Assembly (NCBI GenBank): GCA_937879875.1
Contig: CALFMN010000122.1
Span: forward strand, 52,563-116,562
DNA length: 64,000 nt
Direction: 5' to 3'
From: an uncultured Chloroflexota bacterium
GTDB lineage: Bacteria > Chloroflexota > Dehalococcoidia > CAUJGQ01
In this document: positions 36,332 through 44,546 of the stretch, one piece after another
Position numbering within the stretch: position 1 is the stretch's first letter
Layout of the letters: each line of letters begins with the position of its first letter
The notes under the pieces: generated by a model
The model's input: the letters and a program-made list of their open reading frames with translations, nothing else
Told to the model about the DNA's origin: nothing
Databases searched by the model: none
Translations under genes and position numbers: made by a program

Positions 36332-36474
36332 CCCTGACCTCCACGGCGCACCCGCGCCGCCGTGATTTATTGTAGCCGCCTTGCAAGGTACAGGCGGCAC
36401 GCGCCGTGCCCATGCCTGTTTGTTCCGCGACCGCGCGCCGATAGCTCGTATGGAGAATCGCGATCGCGAGGCGC

Positions 36475-37323
36475 ATGCCGATGTCCGCCTGCTACGTCCG
36501 TCGCCGCGCTCTCGTAGCTAGCAAGCGTGCCGCTGTCGGGCCGCGCGGCCGCACGGCAACGCTCGCGGCGGCGCTCCTGCTCGCGGCCGGGTGTTCGGCC
36601 GGCGTGCGTCAGCCGGCTTCAACCAGCACGGCCCCGGCAAACGCTCCTCCGCCCGTCCAATCCCGGATGGCTCCCCCGCCCGTGCTGACGTCCGCGGTGG
36701 CGCCGCCAACACCCATGACCACGCCCGCGGCCGTGCCCGTACCCGCCCGGAGTGCGCCCGGACAGGATCCAGCGGCGATCGAAGCAGCGCTCGCGACGCT
36801 CGATGCCGTGCCGGAAGCAGCCACCACCAGCGACAGCTCGCGCTGGGCGAGCGAGACGACTCCCGGCGGCTGGAACTCGGCACCCCTCGCGGCGCCCGCG
36901 GCGGGTGCGGCCGTGCAGGTGCGCCCAGGGCCGCGCTACTGGGGTGTGGCGACGTATTACGGCGCGGACTTCCAGGGGCTGCCGATGGCCGCCGGCCCGC
37001 TGTTCGACATGCGCGACCCGACCGTCACCGCCTCAAATAGCTGGCCGCTCGGCACCCGCCTGCGCATCACGCGCATCGCCGGCGGACCGTGGGACAGCCT
37101 TCTGACGCCGGTTGAGCGCGACGCCTATTTCCGTCGCTCGATCGTCGTGACCGTGATGGACCGCGGCGCCTTCACGCACGCGCTGGACCTGAGCTGGGGC
37201 GCCTTCGCCGAGCTGGGCAATCCCGCCGAAGGCGTGATCCGCGTGCTGATCGAGCCGGTCGACGGCGTGCCGCCGGTCAAGGGCCTGCGCGGCGCACCCG
37301 CAGGGCCGGATTTGGGACGCTGA
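36475..37323 (+). CDS. RlpA-like double-psi beta-barrel lipoprotein
   Basis: This 282-aa exported protein has a long basic N-terminus, a hydrophobic segment and a lipobox LLAAGC (Cys near 40), then a Pro/Ala/Thr-rich linker. The C-terminal domain resembles RlpA double-psi barrels: GVATYYGADFQGLPMAAG, LGTRLRITRI, VVTVMDRGAF and LDLSWGAFAELG with the conserved Asp. Family members bind or cleave denuded peptidoglycan. A second exported small protein follows on the same strand. Confidence 0.8.
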   Translation: MPMSACYVRRRALVASKRAAVGPRGRTATLAAALLLAAGCSAGVRQPASTSTAPANAPPPVQSRMAPPPVLTSAVAPPTPMTTPAAVPVPARSAPGQDPAAIEAALATLDAVPEAATTSDSSRWASETTPGGWNSAPLAAPAAGAAVQVRPGPRYWGVATYYGADFQGLPMAAGPLFDMRDPTVTASNSWPLGTRLRITRIAGGPWDSLLTPVERDAYFRRSIVVTVMDRGAFTHALDLSWGAFAELGNPAEGVIRVLIEPVDGVPPVKGLRGAPAGPDLGR

Positions 37324-37469
37324 GCGCAGGCGATCGGCGTTCGTCAGCGCACAGCTTGCAACCGTTTCGTATCCGTACCCTCGTCGGTTGCCATAAGAAC
37401 CCCACGCCTCGGCACGGGCGCACGCAAAACTGTTCACGACGGGGGTCGGAATCCGTGGCGGGAGAGCGT

Positions 37470-37922
37470 ATGCGCGGGCAGGCGGCGGTGGCCCTGATCT
37501 CGATGCTGGCGATGACGCTGGCCACACCTGTGGCGGCACGGGCGGCATCGCCGCACCGCTGCGAGTGCGTCGAGTATGTGAAGAGCTACTTCGGGCTCAA
37601 AGGCGCGGCCGGCAACGCCAAGGACATGGGGCCGTTTCTCGCCGCTCACGGGTTCAGACGCATACCGGCGCCGATGCCCGGCGCCGTGGCCGTCTTGCAG
37701 CCGCGCTACTACCGTCACGGCGAGGGCAGCCGCTACGGGCACGCCGGCGTGATCAGCTCCCTCACCCGCGTCGATGCGAAGCACTGGGCTTTCATTCTGC
37801 GCAGCGCAAATCAGCTTGCCCGGCCGACGACGGCGCTCGGCTGCAACAACGTGTCGCTGAAGTGGTTTGGGCCGCTGGCCGCGGACAGCCGCCTCGCGAC
37901 CTATTGGCTGCCGCCGCGCTGA
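37470..37922 (+). CDS. Exported CHAP-like protein
   Basis: This 150-aa protein has a signal peptide (VALISMLAMTLATPVAARA) and a CHAP-type NlpC/P60-like arrangement: Cys in CECVEYVKSYFG, MPGAVAVLQP, His in YGHAGVIS and Asn in LRSANQ. This suggests a small cysteine amidase acting on peptidoglycan. The ATG at 37470 behind GGGAG is chosen; a GTG at 37455 is possible. It pairs with the RlpA-like gene upstream. Confidence 0.65.
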   Translation: MRGQAAVALISMLAMTLATPVAARAASPHRCECVEYVKSYFGLKGAAGNAKDMGPFLAAHGFRRIPAPMPGAVAVLQPRYYRHGEGSRYGHAGVISSLTRVDAKHWAFILRSANQLARPTTALGCNNVSLKWFGPLAADSRLATYWLPPR

Positions 37923-37942
37923 TCGGCGTCCATCGCGGCCGG

Positions 37943-38926
37943 TTACAGGCTTTGGATGAATGCCAGCAGCTCTGCATTGACTTCGGCAGGAAATTCCTGC
38001 TGGGTCCAGTGCCCGCAGCCGGGCAGCAGCACCGTCTTCCTCAGCTTCGGCACAAACCGTTCCAGGTTGTGAACGACGGCATCCATACCCGGAAACGCGA
38101 TTACCGCGTCGCGCTCTCCGGCGATATACAGCGCCGGCTGCGAGACCAGGGCGCCCTGCCAGGCGCCCATCAGCTCCCAGCTCAGGTCGATCGCGCGATA
38201 CCAGTTCAGCCCGCCTGCAAAGCCGGTGCGGGCGAATTCGCCGGCATAGAAATCGATGTCCGCCTCCGTCAGCCAGGCCGGCAACTGCTTCGGTTCGACC
38301 GTGCGCGTCAGCACTCCCTGGCCCTTGGGCATTTCCGGTCGCCAGCGCTCGTCCGGCGCCGCGTCGCCGGAGAGCGCGTACAGAAACCGGCGCAGCGAGG
38401 CGCACACGTCGCGCTCGAGCTCCGCCTCGGCCACGCCCGGCTCCTGGAAGTAGGCAATGTAAAAGTCCAGTTCGGGCGGTAGCTGTTGGCGAATCGCTGT
38501 CAGGAAGCTCGCGTCGCCACGCGGGGTGTAGGGCACGCTGAGGCCGACGACGCCGCGGATGCGGTCGGGGCGCAGCAAGGCCGTGTGCCAGGCCACCGGC
38601 GCCCCCCAGTCGTGGCCCACGATCACCGCCTGCTGCTCGCCCAGCGCGTCCAGCACGCCCAGCATGTCGCCCACGTGGTGCAGTTGCGTGTACTGCGCAG
38701 CGGCCGCGGGCCGATCGGTCTGGCCGTAGCCGCGCAGGTCGGGGGCGACGGCGTGCAAGCCGGCGCCGGCGAGGGCGTGCAGCTGGTGGCGCCAGGAGTA
38801 CCAGCTCTCGGGGAAGCCGTGACAGAGCAGCACCAGCGGCCCGCTGCCCGCCTCGGCCAGGTGCAGGCGAATGCCGTTGCTCTGCACAAACCGATGCCTG
38901 ATCTCGACCGGCGCAGCTCCAGCCAT
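37943..38926 (-). CDS. Alpha/beta hydrolase, epoxide-hydrolase type
   Basis: This 327-aa alpha/beta hydrolase has the oxyanion-hole HGFPESWYSWRHQ, the nucleophile Asp in GHDWGAPVAW and the catalytic His in GCGHWTQQE. NWYR carries the cap-domain Tyr typical of soluble epoxide hydrolases. ALYIAGERDAVI precedes the expected acid. No signal peptide is present. The natural epoxide is unknown. Confidence 0.88.
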   Translation of the reverse strand: MAGAAPVEIRHRFVQSNGIRLHLAEAGSGPLVLLCHGFPESWYSWRHQLHALAGAGLHAVAPDLRGYGQTDRPAAAAQYTQLHHVGDMLGVLDALGEQQAVIVGHDWGAPVAWHTALLRPDRIRGVVGLSVPYTPRGDASFLTAIRQQLPPELDFYIAYFQEPGVAEAELERDVCASLRRFLYALSGDAAPDERWRPEMPKGQGVLTRTVEPKQLPAWLTEADIDFYAGEFARTGFAGGLNWYRAIDLSWELMGAWQGALVSQPALYIAGERDAVIAFPGMDAVVHNLERFVPKLRKTVLLPGCGHWTQQEFPAEVNAELLAFIQSL

Positions 38927-39137
38927 GCCATCCTCCTGCCGCGGTTCAGGTGTACCGATACAGGGTACAGGAGTCCGCTTCGGCCTGCCGCGCGTGCCGG
39001 GGCGAGCGCAGGGAGGCCGGTCTCGGAACGATCGCCGGCAAGATGCGCGGACGCCACGGAAGCCGACCTGAGACGACGATCGACCGGGCCAGGTGTACGA
39101 TGACGTTGCCCGGCCAGAGATGCGGAGGGCGGCAGGC

Positions 39138-39377
39138 GTGGGCGCGGGGACAGCGGACGAGGACGATGCGGCCGAGTTCTCCTTCGAACCCGGATCGCAT
39201 GAAGACGTGTGGCTGGCGAAATATCGCGGCCGGCCGATCGGCGCCGTTGGCTACGCGCTCGGCGATGGCCGCTGGCGTGCCGCCTGGCACGGGGATCTCG
39301 TCGGCAGCAGCTACGAGACGCGCGAGGAGGCCGTGCGGGCTTTGCTCGAACGCGCTGACCGCGATCTCAGCGGATAG
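39138..39377 (+). CDS. Small conserved-looking hypothetical protein
   Basis: This protein of about 79 aa has the core WLAKYRGRPIGAVGYALG, RAAWHGD and SSYETREEAVRALLERA, reading like a compact alpha-beta domain. The GTG at 39138 with GGAGGG upstream is preferred over GTG at 39093. No family is recognised. Confidence 0.5.
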   Translation: MGAGTADEDDAAEFSFEPGSHEDVWLAKYRGRPIGAVGYALGDGRWRAAWHGDLVGSSYETREEAVRALLERADRDLSG

Positions 39378-39455
39378 AGACACGCCATAAGCCGCGACCG
39401 AGCCACTGTTGGCCACAGCCTCGGGCGCCCGTCGTGTCACCCGCTGCACAGAGCG

Positions 39456-40697
39456 CTATCCGCGCGGCAGGCCGAGGCCGCGCGTGGCGATGATGCCGCG
39501 CTGAATCTCGCTGGTGCCGCCGCCGATCGTCGTAGCGGAGGCAGCCAGGTAGTGGCGCGGGATGCGGCCGGCAAGCGGCGCGGCGCCCCCTCCCCGGCCC
39601 TCCCCCATATCGTTGAACATCATGGGGGAGGGAGAAGCTGTTGCGGAGGAACCGGCGAGGGTGCCTTGCAGGCCGAGAATGCGCATGCCAGTTGCGGCGA
39701 TGCGCTGGTCCAGCTCGCCGTTGTAGAGTTTGGCGATCGAGGCTTCTTTATTGGGAATCAGGCCGCGGCGCTGCATCGAGATCACCTGATACGAGAGCAA
39801 GCGGCCGATCTCCGCTTCCACCGCCCGCTCGGCCAACTCGGCACGCTGCACGGCCGTGAGCTTCCGGCCACTCTCGCGCACCCAGTTGGCCAGGTCGCGC
39901 ACGATCAGCGCCATCGAGGTCGAAGCGGCGATGCTGCTGCGCTCGAAGTCGAGCGTCGTCGCGCCGATGTACCAGCCGCGGTTCTCCTCGCCCAGCAGGT
40001 TTTCTTTCGGCACCCGCACGCTGTCGAAGAAGACTTGGTTGAAGCTGTGGTCGTCGAGCATATTGACCAGCGGCCGCAGGGTGATGCCGGGCGTGTTCAT
40101 CTCCAGCAGAAAGTAGGAGATGCCCTTGTGCTTGGGCGCGTCCGGGTCGGTGCGAGCCAGCAGGATCATCCACTGCGAGTGGTGGGCGCCGGAGGTCCAA
40201 ATCTTCTGGCCGTTGACCACATAGTCGTCGCCGTCACGCGTCGCGCGCGTTTGCAGGCTCGCCAGGTCGGAGCCGGAGCCGGGCTCGGAGAAGCCCTGGC
40301 ACCAGGTCTCGTCGCCGCTGACGATGCGCGGCAGGAAGCGCCGCTTCTGCTCCTCGCTGCCGTAGAGCATAATCGTCGGCCCGGCCCAGCCGACACCGAT
40401 GCCGCCGACGCCGGGGGCGCGGTGCACCGCCATCTCCTCGTTGAAGATGAACTGCTGGCCGATATCGAGGCCGGCGCCGCCGTACTCCCTCGGCCAGTGC
40501 GGCGCGAGCCAGTGGCGCGCCGCCAGCTTGTGCCGCCACTCGCGCATCGGCCCGCTCTCGAGGCCGCGGCCGCGACGGGTGTTGAATGCGCCCCACTCCG
40601 GCTCGACGCTGCGCAGCGCCGCGGGCAGCTCCGCCTCGATAAAGCCGCGCACTTCGGCGCGGAAGCCGGCGTCTTGCGGCGAATCACGAAACTCCAC
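39456..40697 (-). CDS. Acyl-CoA dehydrogenase with in-frame palindromic insert
   Basis: This 413-aa FAD enzyme of the acyl-CoA dehydrogenase family has WCQGFSEPGSGSDLASLQT, KIWTSGAHHSQWMILLART, a large internal FERSSIAAS segment and GTSEIQRGIIATRGLGLPRG at the C-terminus. The GTG at 40697 follows GGGGAGG and gives the usual MEFRDSPQ start. Residues about 356-371 (SPSPMMFNDMGEGRGGG) are encoded by a palindromic element at 39586-39632 that sits in a normally variable loop. The substrate chain length is unknown. Confidence 0.88.
   Translation of the reverse strand: MEFRDSPQDAGFRAEVRGFIEAELPAALRSVEPEWGAFNTRRGRGLESGPMREWRHKLAARHWLAPHWPREYGGAGLDIGQQFIFNEEMAVHRAPGVGGIGVGWAGPTIMLYGSEEQKRRFLPRIVSGDETWCQGFSEPGSGSDLASLQTRATRDGDDYVVNGQKIWTSGAHHSQWMILLARTDPDAPKHKGISYFLLEMNTPGITLRPLVNMLDDHSFNQVFFDSVRVPKENLLGEENRGWYIGATTLDFERSSIAASTSMALIVRDLANWVRESGRKLTAVQRAELAERAVEAEIGRLLSYQVISMQRRGLIPNKEASIAKLYNGELDQRIAATGMRILGLQGTLAGSSATASPSPMMFNDMGEGRGGGAAPLAGRIPRHYLAASATTIGGGTSEIQRGIIATRGLGLPRG
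39586..39632. mobile_element. In-frame palindromic element C (in acyl-CoA dehydrogenase)
   Basis: The element starts CCCCCTCCCCGGCCCTCCCC and contains an 11-bp perfect inverted repeat, CCCTCCCCCAT at 39598-39608 and ATGGGGGAGGG at 39622-39632, around a GTTGAAC core. It looks like a shortened copy of the element at 46326-46449. Confidence 0.75.
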
Positions 40698-40894
40698 GGC
40701 GGCGCCTCCCCACGGGCGACACATCGCCCGTTCCCCGATCATGGCCGCATCGCGCCACCGATCGCAAGCGAGGCATGCCGCTTTGACCGCCGAAACTCCC
40801 CTTTTGCCGGCACCGACGCGGTATCGTGCAGATGATCGGTGATTCGCCGGCCCATGCTTTGCTGGATAACAGCCAGCTCACGCAGGAGGAACCC

Positions 40895-41428
40895 ATGATT
40901 ACCAGTACAGATGCGTTCCTGCGCTACTTTCAGGCCGTGAACCGCCGCGCGATGCGCGATGTTGGCACCCTGCCGGCTGAAGCGGCGACGTGGCGGCCGC
41001 CGGCCGGCGAGGGCGAGAACGCCTGGGGCATTCGCCAGCTCGTGGCGCACATGTGCGGCTCGCGCCTGTACTTTGCGCACGCGTATCTGAACGAGGGTTG
41101 GACGGCCGAACGCTGGCCCGAAGACCTGAGCGACCAGGCGAGCTGGGTGCCCGCACTCGATCACTCCTGCGCACGTTTCTGCGAGCGGCTGGCCGGCACA
41201 CCGAACGACTGGCTCGAGCGGCGCATCGATCTGATCGATACACCGGGCGCCACGATCGCCGGTTGGCGGGCGTTGCTGATGATGGTCGAGCACGATGTGC
41301 ATCATCGCTCGCAGATCGACACCTACGCCGGCCTCAACGGCTGGCCGGTGGCGCAGATCTTCGACCGTACCTTCGAGGCGGTGGCGGCGCAGCGCGACGA
41401 TCAGCTACGCAAGCACGGCCGCGCCTGA
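40895..41428 (+). CDS. DinB-family protein
   Basis: This 177-aa four-helix DinB/YfiT-like protein has the metal-binding histidines in QLVAHMCGS and EHDVHHRSQIDTYAGLNG. Family members are thiol-dependent transferases or proteins of unknown function. CAGGAGGAACCC directly precedes the ATG at 40895, so the longer frame from 40826 is rejected. Confidence 0.85.
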   Translation: MITSTDAFLRYFQAVNRRAMRDVGTLPAEAATWRPPAGEGENAWGIRQLVAHMCGSRLYFAHAYLNEGWTAERWPEDLSDQASWVPALDHSCARFCERLAGTPNDWLERRIDLIDTPGATIAGWRALLMMVEHDVHHRSQIDTYAGLNGWPVAQIFDRTFEAVAAQRDDQLRKHGRA

Positions 41429-41528
41429 GGTCGACATCGACGGCCCGCGGCGGCGAGTGCTGTGGCGTGCCCGCAGCTACGGTCGCACCGGCCGTCGTAC
41501 AAACGTGGCAAAACGCGTATTGCGGCCC

Positions 41529-41567
41529 GTTCGCCGGCTCCCGCGTTGACCGCAGGAGCCGGCGAAC
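41529..41567. repeat. 13-bp perfect inverted repeat
   Basis: GTTCGCCGGCTCC (41529-41541) and GGAGCCGGCGAAC (41555-41567) flank a 13-nt loop, within the 332-bp gap between the DinB and EamA genes. No T-run follows, so a simple intrinsic terminator is not certain. The rest of the gap holds no recognised feature. Confidence 0.7.
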
Positions 41568-41760
41568 GATGCTGCCGGGACTCAAGCGCTGACCACGCCC
41601 GATTGCCCCACGCCGCCCGGCCACGGTACACGTTACAGAGGGTGAGGCCGAGCGACCGTGCCCGCCTGCCGCGTGCTCCGCAGGCCGAAAGGCCGGGGCC
41701 GGACGCCGAGATCGTACGCGCGCCGCCCGCCGGGCGTGCCGGCGCGGGTGGAGTCTGCGT

Positions 41761-42741
41761 ATGCCGTCCGGCGAAGTCGCCGGCGAGCTGGCCGCCATCG
41801 CCAGTGCGGCGCTATGGGCGTTCTCCAGCCTGGCGATGGCGGGCGTCTCGCGGCGCATGCCGGCGATCGCGGTCAGCGCCCTGCGCCTTGTCTTCGGCGT
41901 GCTGTTCTATCTCGTGCTGCTCGTGGCCGCGGGCCAGGCCGGCGACCTGCTGCGGCTCGGCCTCGGCACGGCGCTCGCGCTGGCCGCCAGCGCGATCCTG
42001 GCGCTCGGCTTCGGCGATACCCTGTATATCTACGGCATGCAGGCGATTGGCGTCAGCCGCGCCTCACCGATCAGCGTCACCTCTTATCCCGTGCTTACGC
42101 TCGCGCTCGCCTGGATTCTGCTCGGCGAAGCGGTCTCGCTGCGCACGGCACTCGGCACGGGGCTGGTGCTGGGCGGTATCGTGCTGATCGTCGCACGCCC
42201 GGGCGGTTCGACTGTGGCTGTCCCCGAAGTGGCTGAGGTTGAGCCGCCGCTCTCCGAGGCGATCGGCAGCCCCGCGGCCGCGGCCCCGGTGCGGCTCGAC
42301 ACGCGCCAACAGCAGGGCGTTTCGGCGGTGGGCCTGACGCTGGTGCTGGTGGCCGCCGTCGCCTGGGCGCTTTCGACCGTCTGGTTGCAGACGCTTACCG
42401 CGGACGCGAGCTTGTTGGTCGTGAACACTGTGCGCGTGCCGGTGGCGATGCTGCTGATCGGCGGGGTGGCCTGGGGCCGCGGCCTGTTGAGGCCCCGCAG
42501 CTACAGCCGCCAGGACCTCGTGCTGCTCAGCGCGGCCGGACTGGTCGGCAGCGGCCTGGGCTCGTTGCTTTACGTGTACGCGCTCAAAGAGGCGGGCGCG
42601 GGACGCAGCGCCCTGCTCAACTCGCTCTCGCCGCTGTTTGCGCTGCCGCTTGCCGCCATTTACCTGCGCGAGTCGCTGACGCGGCTCACGATCGCGGGCA
42701 CGGCGCTGGCGCTGGGCGGGCTGTGGCTGGTGATTGGCTGA
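41761..42741 (+). CDS. EamA/DMT-family transporter
   Basis: This 326-aa permease has two EamA repeats, each with several hydrophobic helices: ASAALWAFSSLAMAGVS onward, and VAAVAWALSTVWLQTL onward. ASPISVTSYPVLTLALAWILLGE and LNSLSPLFALPLAAIYLRE are the equivalent conserved helices in the two halves. A roughly 40-residue polar loop separates them. The substrate is unknown. Confidence 0.9.
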   Translation: MPSGEVAGELAAIASAALWAFSSLAMAGVSRRMPAIAVSALRLVFGVLFYLVLLVAAGQAGDLLRLGLGTALALAASAILALGFGDTLYIYGMQAIGVSRASPISVTSYPVLTLALAWILLGEAVSLRTALGTGLVLGGIVLIVARPGGSTVAVPEVAEVEPPLSEAIGSPAAAAPVRLDTRQQQGVSAVGLTLVLVAAVAWALSTVWLQTLTADASLLVVNTVRVPVAMLLIGGVAWGRGLLRPRSYSRQDLVLLSAAGLVGSGLGSLLYVYALKEAGAGRSALLNSLSPLFALPLAAIYLRESLTRLTIAGTALALGGLWLVIG

Positions 42742-42744
42742 CCA

Positions 42745-43467
42745 TCAGTTTGAGTCGTGGCCGATATTCGCCTGTACCGCCGGCAGCGCCGCCACCCGCT
42801 CCCACACCAGCGCCGCGATGCGCTCCACTGGCTGTGAACCGTCGAGCACGAGCCAGCGATCCGGCTCCGCGGCGGCGAGCCCCAGATACGCCGCGCGCAC
42901 ACGCTCGTGGAAGGGCAGCGCCTCGCCGCCGATCGCGTCCCTGCCTTGCTCGCCGTGCTTGCGCCGCAGGCCCAGATCGGGCGGTACGTCGACCAGCACG
43001 GTCAGCGCCGGCCGCAGCCCGCGCGTGGCGACGGCGTTCACCAGCTTCAGGCTTGCGGGGTCGAGGCCGCGCCCGCCGCCCTGATAAGCCAGCGTCGAGT
43101 CATCGAAACGATCGCTGATCACGACAGCGCCGTGCGCCAGCGCCGGCAGAATCAGCTCGGCCACGAGCTGCGCCCGCGACGCTTCCATCAGGAACAGCTC
43201 GGCCAGCGGGTCGAGGCGCTGCCAGTCGCCGCCGGCCAGCTCGCGGTGGAAGCGCCGCGCCAGCGCCGGCTTGCGCACCAGTGCCCGCAACTGCTCGCCG
43301 ATCGGCGTGCCGCCCGGCTCGCGCGTCAGCACGACCTCGCGCCCCGCCGCCCGCAGCCGCTCGGCCAGCAGCCGGGCCTGCGTCGATTTGCCGCTGCCCT
43401 CGCCGCCTTCGAACGTGATCAAGGGCAGTGGGCAGTGGGCAGTGGGCAGTGGGGATTGGCTAGTCAC
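42745..43467 (-). CDS. tmk: Thymidylate kinase
   Basis: This 240-aa enzyme phosphorylates dTMP. The P-loop is FEGGEGSGKSTQA, the DRx motif is ISDRFDDSTLAYQGGGRG, and TREPGGTPIGEQLR follows the P-loop. The GTG at 43467, with GAGG about 11 bp upstream, places a 4 x 7-bp repeat inside the N-terminal coding region. A TTG at 43422 would give the classical LITFEGGEGSGKS start but has only the C-rich repeat upstream and no ribosome site. It converges with the EamA gene 3 bp away. Confidence 0.9.
   Translation of the reverse strand: MTSQSPLPTAHCPLPLITFEGGEGSGKSTQARLLAERLRAAGREVVLTREPGGTPIGEQLRALVRKPALARRFHRELAGGDWQRLDPLAELFLMEASRAQLVAELILPALAHGAVVISDRFDDSTLAYQGGGRGLDPASLKLVNAVATRGLRPALTVLVDVPPDLGLRRKHGEQGRDAIGGEALPFHERVRAAYLGLAAAEPDRWLVLDGSQPVERIAALVWERVAALPAVQANIGHDSN
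43423..43450. repeat. Four perfect GGGCAGT heptamers in tmk
   Basis: Four identical 7-bp units lie in the 5' part of tmk, immediately upstream (in gene sense) of the P-loop coding region. Seven is not a multiple of three, so a change in unit number would shift the frame relative to the GTG at 43467. Confidence 0.9.
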
Positions 43468-43648
43468 GCGGTCGCTCGCCTCGCATGCAGGATATGCGCC
43501 GGACGCCGGCGGTTCACCCCCGACGGCGCCGCACGAAGGTGAAACAGTGGGGCGGCACTGGCCGGCCGAACGCCGAGCGAGCGGTTCGCCGCGGCGCAGA
43601 CCGCGCGCGTCCCGCTGGCACAGCAGGATCCTCCAGCGTGGGAACCGC

Positions 43649-44383
43649 TCACCGCGCCACGAAGATGATCTCCGGGCTTGGCTCGCTGAAGGGGCTGCCG
43701 TCCCAATCACCGTACACGACCTCGGGGCTGAAGCCCGAGGTCGTGAGCTGGCCCAGCACCTCGTCACGCGTCGGGAAGCGCAGCACCTGCCGGCTCACCA
43801 ATTCCTCGCCTGTCGCCGTGAATCGGTAGTGCAGCTCGCCGTCGACGAACGCGCCGCGCACGCTGCGCAGGTGCGCGGTGACCTCTACATCGCCTTCCTC
43901 GGCGCTGGACAGGCGTCGCGGGGGCGCCGCGGGCGTCCACTGCTCCCAGGCGCGTGCGAGCGGATTGCGCGTCTCGAAAGCGAGCCGTCCTCCGGGCGCG
44001 AGCGCGGAGCGCGCCGTGCGCAGCATGGCCTGCACATCATCGTCGCCGAGGATCGCCTGGAAGGCGTGGCCGCTCAGCATGACGAAGTCGAAGCGGCCGA
44101 CGAGCTGCACCCGGCGAACGTCGGCTTCGATCCAGGTCACGCGCGTTCCGCCGGGCCGCGCACGCGCAATCGCGAGCATCGCCGGGGCGGCATCAACAGC
44201 GGTCACGCTGTGCCCGCGCTCCGCCAGCGCCACGGTGATCTGGCCCGTGCCGCAGCAGAGGTCCAGCACGCGCAGCGGCGTTGCGCCGGCGAGCGCGACG
44301 TAGAAGTCGAGGTCTTCCCGATCCGTGCCCCACTGATCGTACAGGCGGGCAAGGCGCGGGTCGTGGAACTCGGCCACCTCCAT
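43649..44383 (-). CDS. Class I SAM-dependent methyltransferase
   Basis: This 244-aa methyltransferase has motif I RVLDLCCGTGQITVALAERG, the acidic post-I residue in AVDAAPAML, EADVRR and a post-motif ALAPGGRLAFETRNP. AAGGAG is 8 bp upstream of the ATG at 44383. The substrate is unknown. Confidence 0.88.
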   Translation of the reverse strand: MEVAEFHDPRLARLYDQWGTDREDLDFYVALAGATPLRVLDLCCGTGQITVALAERGHSVTAVDAAPAMLAIARARPGGTRVTWIEADVRRVQLVGRFDFVMLSGHAFQAILGDDDVQAMLRTARSALAPGGRLAFETRNPLARAWEQWTPAAPPRRLSSAEEGDVEVTAHLRSVRGAFVDGELHYRFTATGEELVSRQVLRFPTRDEVLGQLTTSGFSPEVVYGDWDGSPFSEPSPEIIFVAR

Positions 44384-44546
44384 CGACGCCACTCCTTCGC
44401 CGGCAGCCCGCGAATGTGCGGGCCGAGCGGCCGCAAAACCGCGAAAGCTGCCCCGCCGCCGGGCAATCGTCAGCGCCAGCCGGTTGACCCCGATCGCCGC
44501 TGCCCTGTCCGCATGATTATGGACGAGAGCCATCCGCTGGAAGGCT

